Shown here piece after piece: positions 1-6,943 of a stretch of 14,013 nt of DNA (positions are counted from its first letter, which is position 1; each line of letters begins with the position of its first letter). This DNA is from Thermoanaerobaculia bacterium (lineage in GTDB: Bacteria > Acidobacteriota > Thermoanaerobaculia > Multivoradales > UBA5704): assembly GCA_030150965.1 (NCBI GenBank), contig JASLEW010000063.1, positions 1 through 14,013 of the forward strand, given 5' to 3'. The position numbers and the translations under genes were made by a program. The notes under the pieces are model-generated. The model ran no database searches and was not told the origin of the DNA. It saw only the letters and a list, made by a program, of their open reading frames with translations.

Positions 1-304
1 GGGCGAAGATCCCGTCGAGGCTCCTGAGCTTGACCTTCTTCGTGGCCGTCATCAGGTCCTCGAAGCACAGGTCGCCGGCCGGCGTCCCGTGTCCCGAGAA
101 GTGAAGGATGTGCGGACGAAAATCCTTCACCGCCCATGTCAGATCTTCGACCTTGACGCTGAACTCCGGACGCAGGAGGAAGTCTTGCCCTTGCCGACCT
201 CTCTGCAGCTCATCGTTGATGGCCTGGAATTCCGCCGTGAGGCGGGTCCGGCCCTGGTCGCTGGGATCCGCGGCCAGAAAGAGGATCCGAATGCAGGTGT
301 CCAA
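1..304 (-). CDS. CHAT/caspase-like protease, N-terminal part (cut by window edge)
   Basis: The first 101 codons of a minus-strand gene are present; the rest lies beyond the left edge. The N-terminus has the beta strand IRILFLAADPSD (residues 5-16), then a helix and the motif HILHFSGHG (65-73). This is the arrangement of CHAT/caspase-fold proteins, with the catalytic His at 72; the Cys would be outside the window. There is no signal peptide, so I infer a cytoplasmic protein. The chosen start is TTG at 304: AGGAGG (313-318 on the plus strand as CCTCCT) lies 8 nt upstream and no ATG or GTG in this frame follows the preceding stop. It lies 62 nt after the small gene at 367-630 on the same strand, so the two are probably cotranscribed, divergently from a sigma factor operon that also ends in a CHAT gene. 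The CHAT assignment is firm; the target is unknown. Confidence 0.75.
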   Translation of the reverse strand, partial: MDTCIRILFLAADPSDQGRTRLTAEFQAINDELQRGRQGQDFLLRPEFSVKVEDLTWAVKDFRPHILHFSGHGTPAGDLCFEDLMTATKKVKLRSLDGIFA

Positions 305-366
305 GGCGTGGTCCTCCTGTCGTGGCGAGACCGAAGGCGCGGCTTCTACTAGCGCCCACCGTCACC

Positions 367-630
367 TCAGCTGGCGCTCCTTGTATCCTTCGCCGGTGGA
401 TGGGCAGCCTCAGCGGGCGCGTCGCTCTTCGCCCCCCGGCCGGCCGTCTTCTGGACGTCGTCGGGGATGGCGGCCCCGAGCTGCACCTCTTCGGTGGCGG
501 TGGTATCCTCGATTGCGTCGCTGTTCTCTGGCATGGCTGTCTCCTTGACGGACAGGTTGTGGACGACGACCCGTGAGCGGGTCTCTTCCGAATAGACCCG
601 GCCATCAGGAAAGAGGAGTACGCGGAGCAT
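367..630 (-). CDS. Small hypothetical protein upstream of the CHAT gene
   Basis: An 87-residue protein I do not recognise. Residues 1-32 have alternating hydrophobic and charged residues (LRVLLFPDG, then RVVVHNLSV), and the rest is hydrophilic, acidic and Ala/Pro-rich with no membrane segment. Two starts are possible. ATG at 630 has AGGA about 10 nt upstream. ATG at 534 (residue 33) has a better AAGGAG 6 nt upstream and would give 55 residues starting MPENSDAIED. The gene is divergent from the sigma factor gene (start 709), with 78 nt between them, and is followed by the CHAT gene on the same strand. By position it may be a regulator, adaptor or substrate of that protease; this is inference only. 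A much longer frame runs back through the sigma gene on this strand but is its shadow. Confidence 0.55.
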   Translation of the reverse strand: MLRVLLFPDGRVYSEETRSRVVVHNLSVKETAMPENSDAIEDTTATEEVQLGAAIPDDVQKTAGRGAKSDAPAEAAHPPAKDTRSAS

Positions 631-708
631 CTTGATTTTCCTGGCCTCGGCGGCTCTGCCGCCGGGGCGGGGCAGGCAGCCGGCGGAGGCCGACGGCTCG
701 AGGGGTGC

Positions 709-1356
709 ATGAGCTCCAAGTCGGGAGGTCGTCCTGATCGGTCCTGGGTGGCCGACACGGTGCTCCGGATCCAGCACGGAGGACGGCTGGAACAGGACTA
801 CGAGCGGCTCTTCCGCGAGTACGAGCCGCTCATCCGCGGGTGCTTGCTGAGGAGGGGATGGACAGGGCCCGAGCTCGATGACCTGGTCCAGGATGTCCTG
901 CTGCGGGTCTATCGAGGCATCGGGTCTTTTCACTATGGCTCGTCGTTCGACACCTGGGTTCTGCGCATCATGGTCAACGCCTGGATCAACGCTCTGCGCA
1001 AGAGGAGCGGCAGGGCGCAGGAGGTTTCTCTGGACGACAGACCCCAGCCAGGCGACGACCCCGGGCCGGTCCTGTCCGAACCGATCGACCCTGGCAACGA
1101 TCCCTTCGACCAGATCCTCATCACAGAGCGCCGCCAACGCCTGCAGGCGGCCCTCGACGGGCTACCACCGCGCATGCGCCAATGCCTGCTCTTCCGCTAC
1201 CACGGCTACAGGCACGAGGAGATCGCCCGAGCTCAGGGTTGCTCGGTCGCCACGGTCAGGAAGCAGGTGCAGAATGCATACAAGCGCCTGCGCGTGCTGG
1301 ACCCGCTGATCGAGGTCCTCGGCCTCCTGGCCGTCCTGATCCCGCTGCTGCGCTGA
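709..1356 (+). CDS. ECF-type sigma-70 family RNA polymerase sigma factor
   Basis: A 215-residue sigma factor that would direct RNA polymerase to alternative promoters. Region 2 spans about residues 31-99, with the ELDDLVQDVLLRVY helix at 55-68 and the region 2.4-like segment FDTWVLRIMVNAWINALRKR at 80-99. Region 4 spans about 145-195, with LPPRMRQCLLFRYHGYRHEEIA and the helix-turn-helix CSVATVRKQVQNAYKRLR at 178-195. The C-terminal 15 residues are hydrophobic (VLGLLAVLIPLL), which is unusual for an ECF factor and could touch the membrane or the partner protein. A GAGG lies 5 nt before the ATG. The stop overlaps the next gene in TGATG, so the two are translationally coupled, as expected for a sigma/anti-sigma pair. 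No ECF-like promoter could be picked out upstream. Confidence 0.9.
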   Translation: MSSKSGGRPDRSWVADTVLRIQHGGRLEQDYERLFREYEPLIRGCLLRRGWTGPELDDLVQDVLLRVYRGIGSFHYGSSFDTWVLRIMVNAWINALRKRSGRAQEVSLDDRPQPGDDPGPVLSEPIDPGNDPFDQILITERRQRLQAALDGLPPRMRQCLLFRYHGYRHEEIARAQGCSVATVRKQVQNAYKRLRVLDPLIEVLGLLAVLIPLLR

Positions 1357-2171
1357 TGGGGAACCGCGCCATGGACTGGAAGGCCACCCTCGCGGAGATC
1401 GTCTCCGACCGCCAACGGCAGCTGGGCGAGCGGCCGTCGATGGAACAGATGTTCGCACTGCGCGCCGGCGAGCTGTCGGAGGCCGAGCGGGACCGGCTGC
1501 TCGAACGTGCCGCGTGGGATCCCGAGGTGGCGCGCGAGCTCTTCGACCTGATGTGCTTCCCCGACCTGCCGCGGGGCGGGAAGGCAAAGGAGGCTGTCGG
1601 GAACGATGCCGGGCTGGACCAGCGCTGGCAGGCCCTGCGCGCCAGGCTGCGGTCGGAAGGGATCCTGCCGGAGATGCCGTCGCGCGCCGCACCGTCGCCG
1701 GAGCCGCAACGGGTCCGCGTCTGGCGCTGGCTGCCCATGGCGGCGTCCTTCGCCGCGGGGCTCGCCCTGGCCATCACCATCGGAGTGCTGCGCCCCGCCG
1801 CCCACCCGGAGTCTCCCGGACAGGGCGTGAAGCTCAACCTGCCGGTCGTGGAGCTGGTGGCGCCCTCGGACACCGGACCGGACGCCAGACGAGGCGGTGG
1901 GCTCACGGCGGTCCCGCCAAATGCCGGAGGCATCGTCCTCACCCTGGCGGCGCCGGGTCTTGCCCTGAGCTCCGGGCCTTACGATCTGGAGATCCGTCGC
2001 GGCCGGCAGGAGGTCTTCCGGTCACACGACCTCGTGCCCGGCGAAGGCGGGGTGTTCGTGCTGCTCCTGCCTCGGGAGCGGCTGGCGGACGGGGCTCACG
2101 AGATCATCCTTCGCGACGCCAGCGGCAGGACGGTGGCCAGCTTCCGGCTGGACGTGAAGCTGGTGCAATGA
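1356..2171 (+). CDS. Single-pass membrane protein, putative anti-sigma factor
   Basis: A 271-residue protein beginning at the ATG that overlaps the sigma stop (TGATG). A second ATG at 1371 is a possible start. The N-terminal cytoplasmic part (1-122) has the helical segment LSEAERDRLLERAAWDPEVA (40-59), like the helical sigma-binding domain of anti-sigma factors. No zinc-binding HxxxCxxC motif is visible. One membrane helix lies at about 125-145 (LPMAASFAAGLALAITIGVL). The outer part (146-271) ends in a compact beta-rich region with YDLEIRRG and a Gly-rich strand pattern, which may sense ligand or stress. Calling it an anti-sigma factor rests on gene order, topology and coupling rather than a strong family match. 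It overlaps the CHAT lipoprotein gene by ATGA, so the three genes form one operon. Confidence 0.7.
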   Translation: MGNRAMDWKATLAEIVSDRQRQLGERPSMEQMFALRAGELSEAERDRLLERAAWDPEVARELFDLMCFPDLPRGGKAKEAVGNDAGLDQRWQALRARLRSEGILPEMPSRAAPSPEPQRVRVWRWLPMAASFAAGLALAITIGVLRPAAHPESPGQGVKLNLPVVELVAPSDTGPDARRGGGLTAVPPNAGGIVLTLAAPGLALSSGPYDLEIRRGRQEVFRSHDLVPGEGGVFVLLLPRERLADGAHEIILRDASGRTVASFRLDVKLVQ

Positions 2172-4972
2172 CCGTCGGGCGATGGCCGCTGCTCGCGGCC
2201 TGCCTCGCCTCCCTGGCGGCCGGGTGCAATCCTCCGGGTCACGCCACGCGGTCGCCGGCGGCCGCCGCAGTGGTGTCGTTACCTGCTCGCGGCAACGAGG
2301 CCTTCCGTCCGCGTCAGGCCACCCCCACGGCCGGACCCGCTCATGCCGGCGTTGCGCCCTCGGCCTCGGACCTGCAACGGGCGCGGACACGGCACCGCCT
2401 GGGGCTCGACCTGCGACAGCAGGGGCGCCTGGTGGAAGCCCGCGGCGCCCTGGAGGAGGCCCGGGACCTGTTTTCCAAGCACGGTTGCACCGCGGAGCAG
2501 GCCGAGACTTTGAACGATCTGGGCGAGGTCCTCTTCCAGCTCGGAGACCTGGCGGACCTGGAGCAGACCGAATGGCAGGCCCTGAAGCTGGCGGAGTCCG
2601 CGGGGCTTGCCGCGGTGGCGGCAACGGCGTGGAACAACCTGGGCGTCGCGTTCGCCGCCCGCGGATTGCCGTCGGCAGCCCTCGAAGCCTATGGCCGGTG
2701 CCGCGATCTCCGCCGCGGTCTGGGCAACCTCGCCGGAGAGGCCGCCGCCCTCCACAACCGAGGGGTCCAGCTCCTGGTGCTCGGGCGTCTGCGCGAGGGC
2801 AGCGAAGAGCTGCGACAGGCGGTGGCTCTGCACCGGACCTCGGGGACCACGGTGGAGCTGGGCCAGAGCCTGGCTTCGCTTGCCTGGGGGCTCGCCATCG
2901 ACGGCCAGCCGGACGCCGCACTGGCCGCTTACGGCGAGGCGCTGTCCGTCCTATCCGCGCTCCGGGCCGATTACGACCTCGCCGTCGCGTTGGAGCAACG
3001 GGCGCAGCTCTACCGGCGGCTCGGCCGCCTGCGCGAGGCCCGAGAGGACCTGGAGCGTTCGCTGCTCCTGGCCGAGAAGAAGGGCGGAGCGTCGCGCTTC
3101 CATATCGCCTACCTGCATCTCGGCTTCGGCGCGGTGCTGCGCGACCAGGGCCAGATTGCCAGGGCGGTGACGCTGCTTCGTCAGTCGGTCAGGGAATTTG
3201 ACCTCCTGGGAGGCCAGGAGGGCCGCGTCATGGCGCGCCTCGAGCTGGCGAAGGCCTTGCGCGCCGGTGGCGCCCGGACCGCGGCGATCGCCGTGCTGGA
3301 AGCGGCCCTCACCGTGGTGGAATCGGCGCGCGCCAGCCTCCACCAGGCGTCTCTGCGCGGCTCCTATCTCGGCGAATGGCAGGACGCGTACCGGGAACTG
3401 GTGGACCAGTTGGCGGAAGCCGCCGTGGAGGCACCGAGCCGGCATGAGCATCAGCTGTGGGCGATCCGCGCCTTTGCCGTCTCCGAGCGGGCCCGCGCGC
3501 GCGCGCTTCTCGATCTCCTGGAAGCGCCCTCAGCCGCCGGCGGCCGCCCGGCGCAGGCCGACGAGGTCCGGCTGGGGCCGCTGCGTCGCCGGGTCGAGCA
3601 GCTCGAAGCCGCGGTTCTGGCCGAACCTGCCGGCCAGCACCTGGCAGCCTTGCGCCGGCTGCGGGTCGAGCTCGAGCTGCTGCAGGAGACTGCCGCGAAC
3701 GCCGCAGGGGCGCGGCCACGGATCGCACAACCGGCGCCTCTGGCGGCCATCCTACGGCAGCTGGGCGGCAAGACGACTCTCCTGGCCTATTCTCTTGGCG
3801 CCAGGCGCAGCTGGCTGTGGCGCATCGACGCCCGCGGGGTGGAGGTGCTGCCGCTGACCGCCGGACCGCGGATCGAAGCTGCCGCCCGCAACGCGCACCG
3901 GCTTTTTCCCCTGAGCGAACAGATCGGTTTCCGCAAGGCCGCACACTACGCCCGCCAGTACCTCTCGCAGCTCGTACTCGGCCCTCTCGCCCGCTCGCCG
4001 CTGGCGGCGCGGATTGCCGTCATTCCCGACGGCGCCCTGCACCTCGTCCCCTTCGCGGCACTGGATCGATCAGCCGGAGAGGACGGCACGGTCCGCGCTC
4101 TCGGGGAGGATCACGAGGTGGTTCATCTGCCATCCGCTTCAGCGCTGGTCGAGCTGCGGCAGCGCCGGGACTCCAGGCACCCGGCGTCAAATCTGATGGC
4201 CATCATGGCCGACCCGGTGTTCGAGGCCAACGACCCGCGCTTCGGCTCCTGGCGGGCGGCCCGAGGCGAACCCACGGCTGATCCGTCCCGGGCTCTCGCC
4301 CGAACCCGGCAGGCACTCGGCGGGCGTTTTGGCCGTCTGCTCGGCTCGGCCGAAGAGGCGCGGCGCATCGCCGCGATTGCCGGGCGCATCCCGGGCCGGC
4401 CGGCGGCTCCTGTGGTGAGCGGCTTCGACGCCACGCGCGAGCTGGTCACCGGCGGCAGCCTGGATGGCTTTCGCCTGCTGCACTTCGCCTCCCATGCCCT
4501 GGTGGATGCGGACGACCCGGCGCTGGCCGGCCTGCTCCTCTCCCTTTACCGTGCCGACGGCCGGCCGCAGGACGGCCTGCTGCGCGCCCGCGATCTCTAC
4601 GGCCTGCGGCTGTCTGCCGAGCTCGTGGTCCTCTCAGCCTGCCAAACGGCCCTCGGCCAACAGGTCCGTGGTGAGGGAGTGGTGGGCCTTGCCGACGGCT
4701 TCTTTGCCGCCGGTGCAAATCAGCTCATCGTCAGCTTGTGGGAGGTGGACGATCGGGCCACCGCGGAGCTGATGAGCCGCTTCTACAATCACCTGCTGCT
4801 CCACGGCCGGCGAGCCGCCGACGCCCTGCGCCGCGCCCAGCACGAGCTGCGCGATGAGACCCGATGGGCTTCCCCGGCCTATTGGGGAGCGTTCATTGCC
4901 CTCGGTGACTGGGAGGCCGGAGCCGGCCTGGGCCACCGCAGTCCCGCCCAGGTCGCCCGCGCTTCCTTCTAA
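2168..4972 (+). CDS. TPR-CHAT lipoprotein (secreted caspase-like protease)
   Basis: A 934-residue protein starting at the ATG that overlaps the anti-sigma stop (ATGA). It has a lipoprotein signal with lipobox LAAGC and lipidated Cys20, so it should be membrane-anchored outside the cytoplasm. TPR-like helical repeats fill about residues 70-400 (for example AWNNLGVAFAARGLPSAALE). A linker rich in Arg and Ala leads to a CHAT domain over about 585-925. The predicted catalytic residues are His776 (in LLHFASHA) and Cys825 (in LSACQTALG), followed by the family's GVVGLADGFFAAGA and SLWEVDD segments. CHAT domains are caspase-related cysteine proteases; the TPRs probably bind a partner or substrate. 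Family members are common, but export as a lipoprotein under a dedicated sigma/anti-sigma pair is notable. The substrate is unknown. Confidence 0.88.
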   Translation: MTVGRWPLLAACLASLAAGCNPPGHATRSPAAAAVVSLPARGNEAFRPRQATPTAGPAHAGVAPSASDLQRARTRHRLGLDLRQQGRLVEARGALEEARDLFSKHGCTAEQAETLNDLGEVLFQLGDLADLEQTEWQALKLAESAGLAAVAATAWNNLGVAFAARGLPSAALEAYGRCRDLRRGLGNLAGEAAALHNRGVQLLVLGRLREGSEELRQAVALHRTSGTTVELGQSLASLAWGLAIDGQPDAALAAYGEALSVLSALRADYDLAVALEQRAQLYRRLGRLREAREDLERSLLLAEKKGGASRFHIAYLHLGFGAVLRDQGQIARAVTLLRQSVREFDLLGGQEGRVMARLELAKALRAGGARTAAIAVLEAALTVVESARASLHQASLRGSYLGEWQDAYRELVDQLAEAAVEAPSRHEHQLWAIRAFAVSERARARALLDLLEAPSAAGGRPAQADEVRLGPLRRRVEQLEAAVLAEPAGQHLAALRRLRVELELLQETAANAAGARPRIAQPAPLAAILRQLGGKTTLLAYSLGARRSWLWRIDARGVEVLPLTAGPRIEAAARNAHRLFPLSEQIGFRKAAHYARQYLSQLVLGPLARSPLAARIAVIPDGALHLVPFAALDRSAGEDGTVRALGEDHEVVHLPSASALVELRQRRDSRHPASNLMAIMADPVFEANDPRFGSWRAARGEPTADPSRALARTRQALGGRFGRLLGSAEEARRIAAIAGRIPGRPAAPVVSGFDATRELVTGGSLDGFRLLHFASHALVDADDPALAGLLLSLYRADGRPQDGLLRARDLYGLRLSAELVVLSACQTALGQQVRGEGVVGLADGFFAAGANQLIVSLWEVDDRATAELMSRFYNHLLLHGRRAADALRRAQHELRDETRWASPAYWGAFIALGDWEAGAGLGHRSPAQVARASF

Positions 4973-5013
4973 ACGACTTAAGATAGCCACTCTCGGATCA
5001 CCTCGGCGTCCCG

Positions 5014-5042
5014 TTGACAACGCACCGATGCACCTGTACCAG
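5014..5042 (+). promoter_or_regulatory. Candidate promoter of the glycosylase gene
   Basis: A perfect -35 TTGACA (5014-5019), a 17-nt spacer and a weak -10 TACCAG (5037-5042; 3 of 6 matches). It lies about 60 nt upstream of the GTG start at 5104. Confidence 0.45.
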
Positions 5043-5046
5043 TGCA
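5029..5046. promoter_or_regulatory. Candidate palindromic operator over the -10 box
   Basis: An 18-bp imperfect palindrome TGCACCTGTACCAGTGCA, with arms TGCAC/GTGCA and a GTAC centre; 14 of 18 positions are symmetric. It overlaps the candidate -10, as a repressor site would. The regulator is unknown. Confidence 0.35.
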
Positions 5047-5103
5047 CGACGCTGGCGTGTGGAGTGGCTGAATCGCCTCTCCCAGTGTAGCCGGGAGCAA
5101 ACC

Positions 5104-5769
5104 GTGCGGCCCGATCAATTCGTCGCTGCGCTTCGCCGATTGAGGTTCGCCAACGTCTTCAATCCCTACACCGACCGGTGTAGCGTCTGTGACCTCCGCG
5201 GCGCTCCCGCCCGCCGAGCGGAGGCTCTACTGCGCGTGCTGGAAGCGGCTGCAAAGACGGACGTCGATGCCGTCTGGATCGGCCGCGACCTGGGCCATCG
5301 CGGCGGCCGGCGCACCGGTCTTGCCCTGACCGACGACGTTCACCTTGCCGCCCACGCCGCCCGCTGGCACGTCTCCCTCCGGCGGGCGACGGCCGGGCCA
5401 ATGATCGCGGAGCGCACCGCCGCGGTCGTCTGGAGCGTGCTCGCATCGGTCACCGCACAGGTCTTTCTCTGGAACGTCTTCCCCTTCCATCCGCACGAAC
5501 CGGACAGGCCGTTGACCAACCGGGCGCACCGGCCGGCGGAGCGCGCTGCCGGCGAGGAGGTGCTGGCCGCATTGATCGCGATGCTGCGTCCCCGCCGCCT
5601 GGTCGCCATCGGCAACGACGCGGCCAGGTCAGCGTCGAGGCTCGCCGGAGCCCTTCCGGTTCTCCAGGTTCGGCACCCCGGCCATGGCGGGCAGCGCGAC
5701 TTCGTGCACCAGGTCCAGCGCGTCCATGGTCACCGTTCCAGACGGACAGGGTCTCGCGTCGAGTCGTAG
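5104..5769 (+). CDS. Uracil-DNA glycosylase-like protein
   Basis: A 221-residue protein resembling the small uracil-DNA glycosylase-like family that removes damaged bases from DNA. Visible landmarks are FNPYTDRCSVCD (19-30), the active-site-like loop WIGRDLGHRGGRRTG (58-72), FLWNVFPFHPHEP (121-133), LVAIGNDA (166-173) and VRHPGHGGQ (189-197), which matches the HPS-type DNA-binding loop with Gly in place of Ser. Activity is inferred from these motifs. I chose GTG at 5104 because GGGAG lies 7 nt upstream and homologous sequence begins just after; an in-frame start at 5014 would add 30 unconvincing residues that coincide with the promoter. Its last 40 nt overlap the convergent small gene at 5730-5942. 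It is separated by 131 nt from the CHAT operon and is probably transcribed on its own. Confidence 0.72.
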   Translation: MRPDQFVAALRRLRFANVFNPYTDRCSVCDLRGAPARRAEALLRVLEAAAKTDVDAVWIGRDLGHRGGRRTGLALTDDVHLAAHAARWHVSLRRATAGPMIAERTAAVVWSVLASVTAQVFLWNVFPFHPHEPDRPLTNRAHRPAERAAGEEVLAALIAMLRPRRLVAIGNDAARSASRLAGALPVLQVRHPGHGGQRDFVHQVQRVHGHRSRRTGSRVES

Positions 5770-5942
5770 TGGCTGTCGCGGCCGGCCACCGGCTGATCGA
5801 CCCGTTCGAGCTCCGCGGCGACGATCCGGTCGATCTCCTCCACCTCTTCCGGACGAGCCATGCCAAAGACGCTGCGCCAGCCGCGCTCCTTGGGCGTTTC
5901 GGCTGCCTGATCTTCTGGGTGTCCCCGCAGAGTCGCCGTCAT
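5730..5942 (-). CDS. Small hypothetical protein divergent from vapBC
   Basis: A 70-residue acidic protein I cannot assign. The centre, WRSVFGMARPEEVEEIDRIV (22-41), looks like a short linker plus a charged amphipathic helix; the ends are polar and probably disordered. An AGGGGG lies about 8 nt before the ATG at 5942. The gene starts 79 nt from vapB and is divergent from it, so the two share an intergenic promoter region. Its 3' end overlaps the last 40 nt of the glycosylase gene on the other strand. Size and position would suit an antitoxin or a small regulator, but no toxin partner follows it. Codon use is GC-rich and consistent with real coding. Confidence 0.45.
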   Translation of the reverse strand: MTATLRGHPEDQAAETPKERGWRSVFGMARPEEVEEIDRIVAAELERVDQPVAGRDSHYDSTRDPVRLER

Positions 5943-5985
5943 GGCAAGGCCCCCTGCTGACCGACGGGTGCGTCCATTTGTCCTA

Positions 5986-6014
5986 TGGCCGATGCGGCTG
6001 CATCAGTGTATCAT
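5986..6014 (+). promoter_or_regulatory. vapBC promoter with palindromic operator
   Basis: The -10 TATCAT (6009-6014) ends only 7 nt before the vapB ATG. The -35 is weak (TGGCCG at 5986-5991, 17-nt spacing). Between them lies the palindrome GATGCGGCTGCATC (5991-6004; 12 of 14 symmetric), a likely site for VapB/VapBC autorepression. No Shine-Dalgarno sequence fits between the -10 and the ATG, so the message is probably leaderless. Confidence 0.5.
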
Positions 6015-6021
6015 CCTCGCT

Positions 6022-6261
6022 ATGAGAACGACCGTTACTCTCGATGACGACGTCTATGAAGCGGCACAGGCGTATGCACAGGCGACCGGGAAGCGGCTTG
6101 GGCGCGTCCTGTCGGAGATGGCTCGCCAAGCGCTCCAACCCTCCATGCGAAGGCTCGCGAGAGGGTCCTCTCGCTTTCCTGCCTTCGAAGTATCGGCTGA
6201 CGCCCGCCTGATCCCGGCCTCGCGAGTTCAGAAGGCCCTGGATGAGGATGGCATTGCCTGA
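6022..6261 (+). CDS. vapB: VapB-type ribbon-helix-helix antitoxin
   Basis: A 79-residue antitoxin. The N-terminal MRTTVTLDDDVYEAAQAYAQ is the beta strand and first helix of a ribbon-helix-helix DNA-binding domain (residues 1-45). The C-terminal third, ending ASRVQKALDEDGIA, would wrap the toxin. It should neutralise the PIN toxin encoded next and repress its own promoter through the palindrome at 5991-6004. I chose ATG 6022 because the RHH domain starts there; an in-frame ATG at 5941 would run through the promoter. Its 3' end overlaps vapC by 20 nt, the usual arrangement of such pairs. The family name VapB is by partner type and general RHH features. Confidence 0.82.
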   Translation: MRTTVTLDDDVYEAAQAYAQATGKRLGRVLSEMARQALQPSMRRLARGSSRFPAFEVSADARLIPASRVQKALDEDGIA

Positions 6262-6691
6262 AGATCGGCCGCTGCTGCTGGACATCAATGCCCTGTTGGC
6301 GCTGGCTTGGCCGAATCACCAGTTTCATGCTGCGGTGGTGGCCCGACTCGAGCAGCAGCCGGTGCCACGTTGGGCGACCTGTGCCCTGACACAGCTCGGT
6401 TTCGTTCGGCTCTCGTCGAACCCAAGCATCGTCGAGGTGCGAAAGACGCCTGCCGAAGCTGTCAGTCTGCTGACTGAGCTAACTCATGATCCGCAGCATC
6501 TCTACGTTGCAGGCTTGCCGGCGCTGCCTCAGACAACAAGCTTCTTTCGTCGGATCGTCGGCCATCAGCAGGTGACAGATGCCTACCTGCTCGCTGTCGC
6601 AGACGCGAGCGGCTCAACGCTTCTTACGCTCGATCGAAGGTTGGTGCCTCCCGGCACGGCCAGAGCCAATGTCGAGGTCGTACGCTTTTAG
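6242..6691 (+). CDS. vapC: VapC-type PIN-domain ribonuclease toxin
   Basis: A 149-residue PIN-domain toxin, expected to cleave RNA and stop growth when its antitoxin is lost. Acidic metal-binding residues are Asp14 (LLLDINALLAL), Asp113 (QVTDAYLLAVA) and Asp131 (LTLDRRL). The motif CALTQLGFVRL (47-57) has Gln where many PIN domains have an acidic residue, but TQxGFxR is normal for this VapC subfamily, so the protein is probably active. ATG 6242 has AAGG a few bases upstream and overlaps vapB by 20 nt; ATG 6248 is an alternative. Cotranscription and translational coupling with vapB are expected. Confidence 0.85.
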   Translation: MRMALPEDRPLLLDINALLALAWPNHQFHAAVVARLEQQPVPRWATCALTQLGFVRLSSNPSIVEVRKTPAEAVSLLTELTHDPQHLYVAGLPALPQTTSFFRRIVGHQQVTDAYLLAVADASGSTLLTLDRRLVPPGTARANVEVVRF

Positions 6692-6770
6692 GCACGCTGA
6701 ACCTCCCAAGGAGATGCCCGAGCTGCCGGCGGCAACCGCAGAGAAGCGGTTAGGGGCGGGAAATCCAGGT

Positions 6771-6844
6771 TGGCTGGGAGGCAGGGACTCGAACCCCGAT
6801 TCTGCGGTCCAGAGCCGCATGTCCTACCATTGAACGACCTCCCA
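6771..6844 (-). tRNA. tRNA-Gln (anticodon CUG)
   Basis: A full cloverleaf on the minus strand. Acceptor arms TGGGAGG/CCTCCCA pair over 7 bp, the D stem is GTTC/GGAC, the anticodon stem TGCGG/CCGCA holds loop CTCTGGA with anticodon CTG, and the T arm is CGGGG-TTCGAGT-CCCTG. The discriminator base is G and CCA is encoded. It lies 99 nt downstream of gltX on the same strand. In bacteria without GlnRS, GluRS charges this tRNA with Glu and GatCAB converts it to Gln; the neighbourhood fits that pathway but does not prove it. Confidence 0.95.
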
Positions 6845-6860
6845 GGAAGGACGAGGCGGA

Positions 6861-6890
6861 AGCGTAGCCGAACGAGGACGGCGGGGTCAA
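6861..6890 (-). promoter_or_regulatory. Candidate promoter of tRNA-Gln
   Basis: On the minus strand TTGACC (6890-6885) is followed after 18 nt by TACGCT (6866-6861), 17 nt before the first base of the mature tRNA. The tRNA can therefore be made independently of gltX. Confidence 0.45.
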
Positions 6891-6943
6891 CCCTGGCGCG
6901 GTCCCTGGCGGGCACCGGCGGCTCCGGCAGCCTGGCCGGAGCC

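Noticed and set aside
648..664. Inverted repeat CGGCGG/CCGCCG in the divergent sigma-CHAT promoter region
   Set aside because: Only 6 bp of pure GC; too weak to call an operator.
631..1137. Long minus-strand frame opposite the sigma factor gene
   Set aside because: It mirrors the codons of a clear sigma factor; only its last 87 codons, outside that gene, look real.
6388..6398. VapC lacks an acidic residue in the TQLGF motif, suggesting an inactive toxin
   Set aside because: Gln at this position is usual in this VapC subfamily and the other three Asp residues are kept.
6734..6751. 6-bp inverted repeat AACCGC/GCGGTT downstream of tRNA-Gln
   Set aside because: No T tract follows it in either direction, so I did not call it a terminator.
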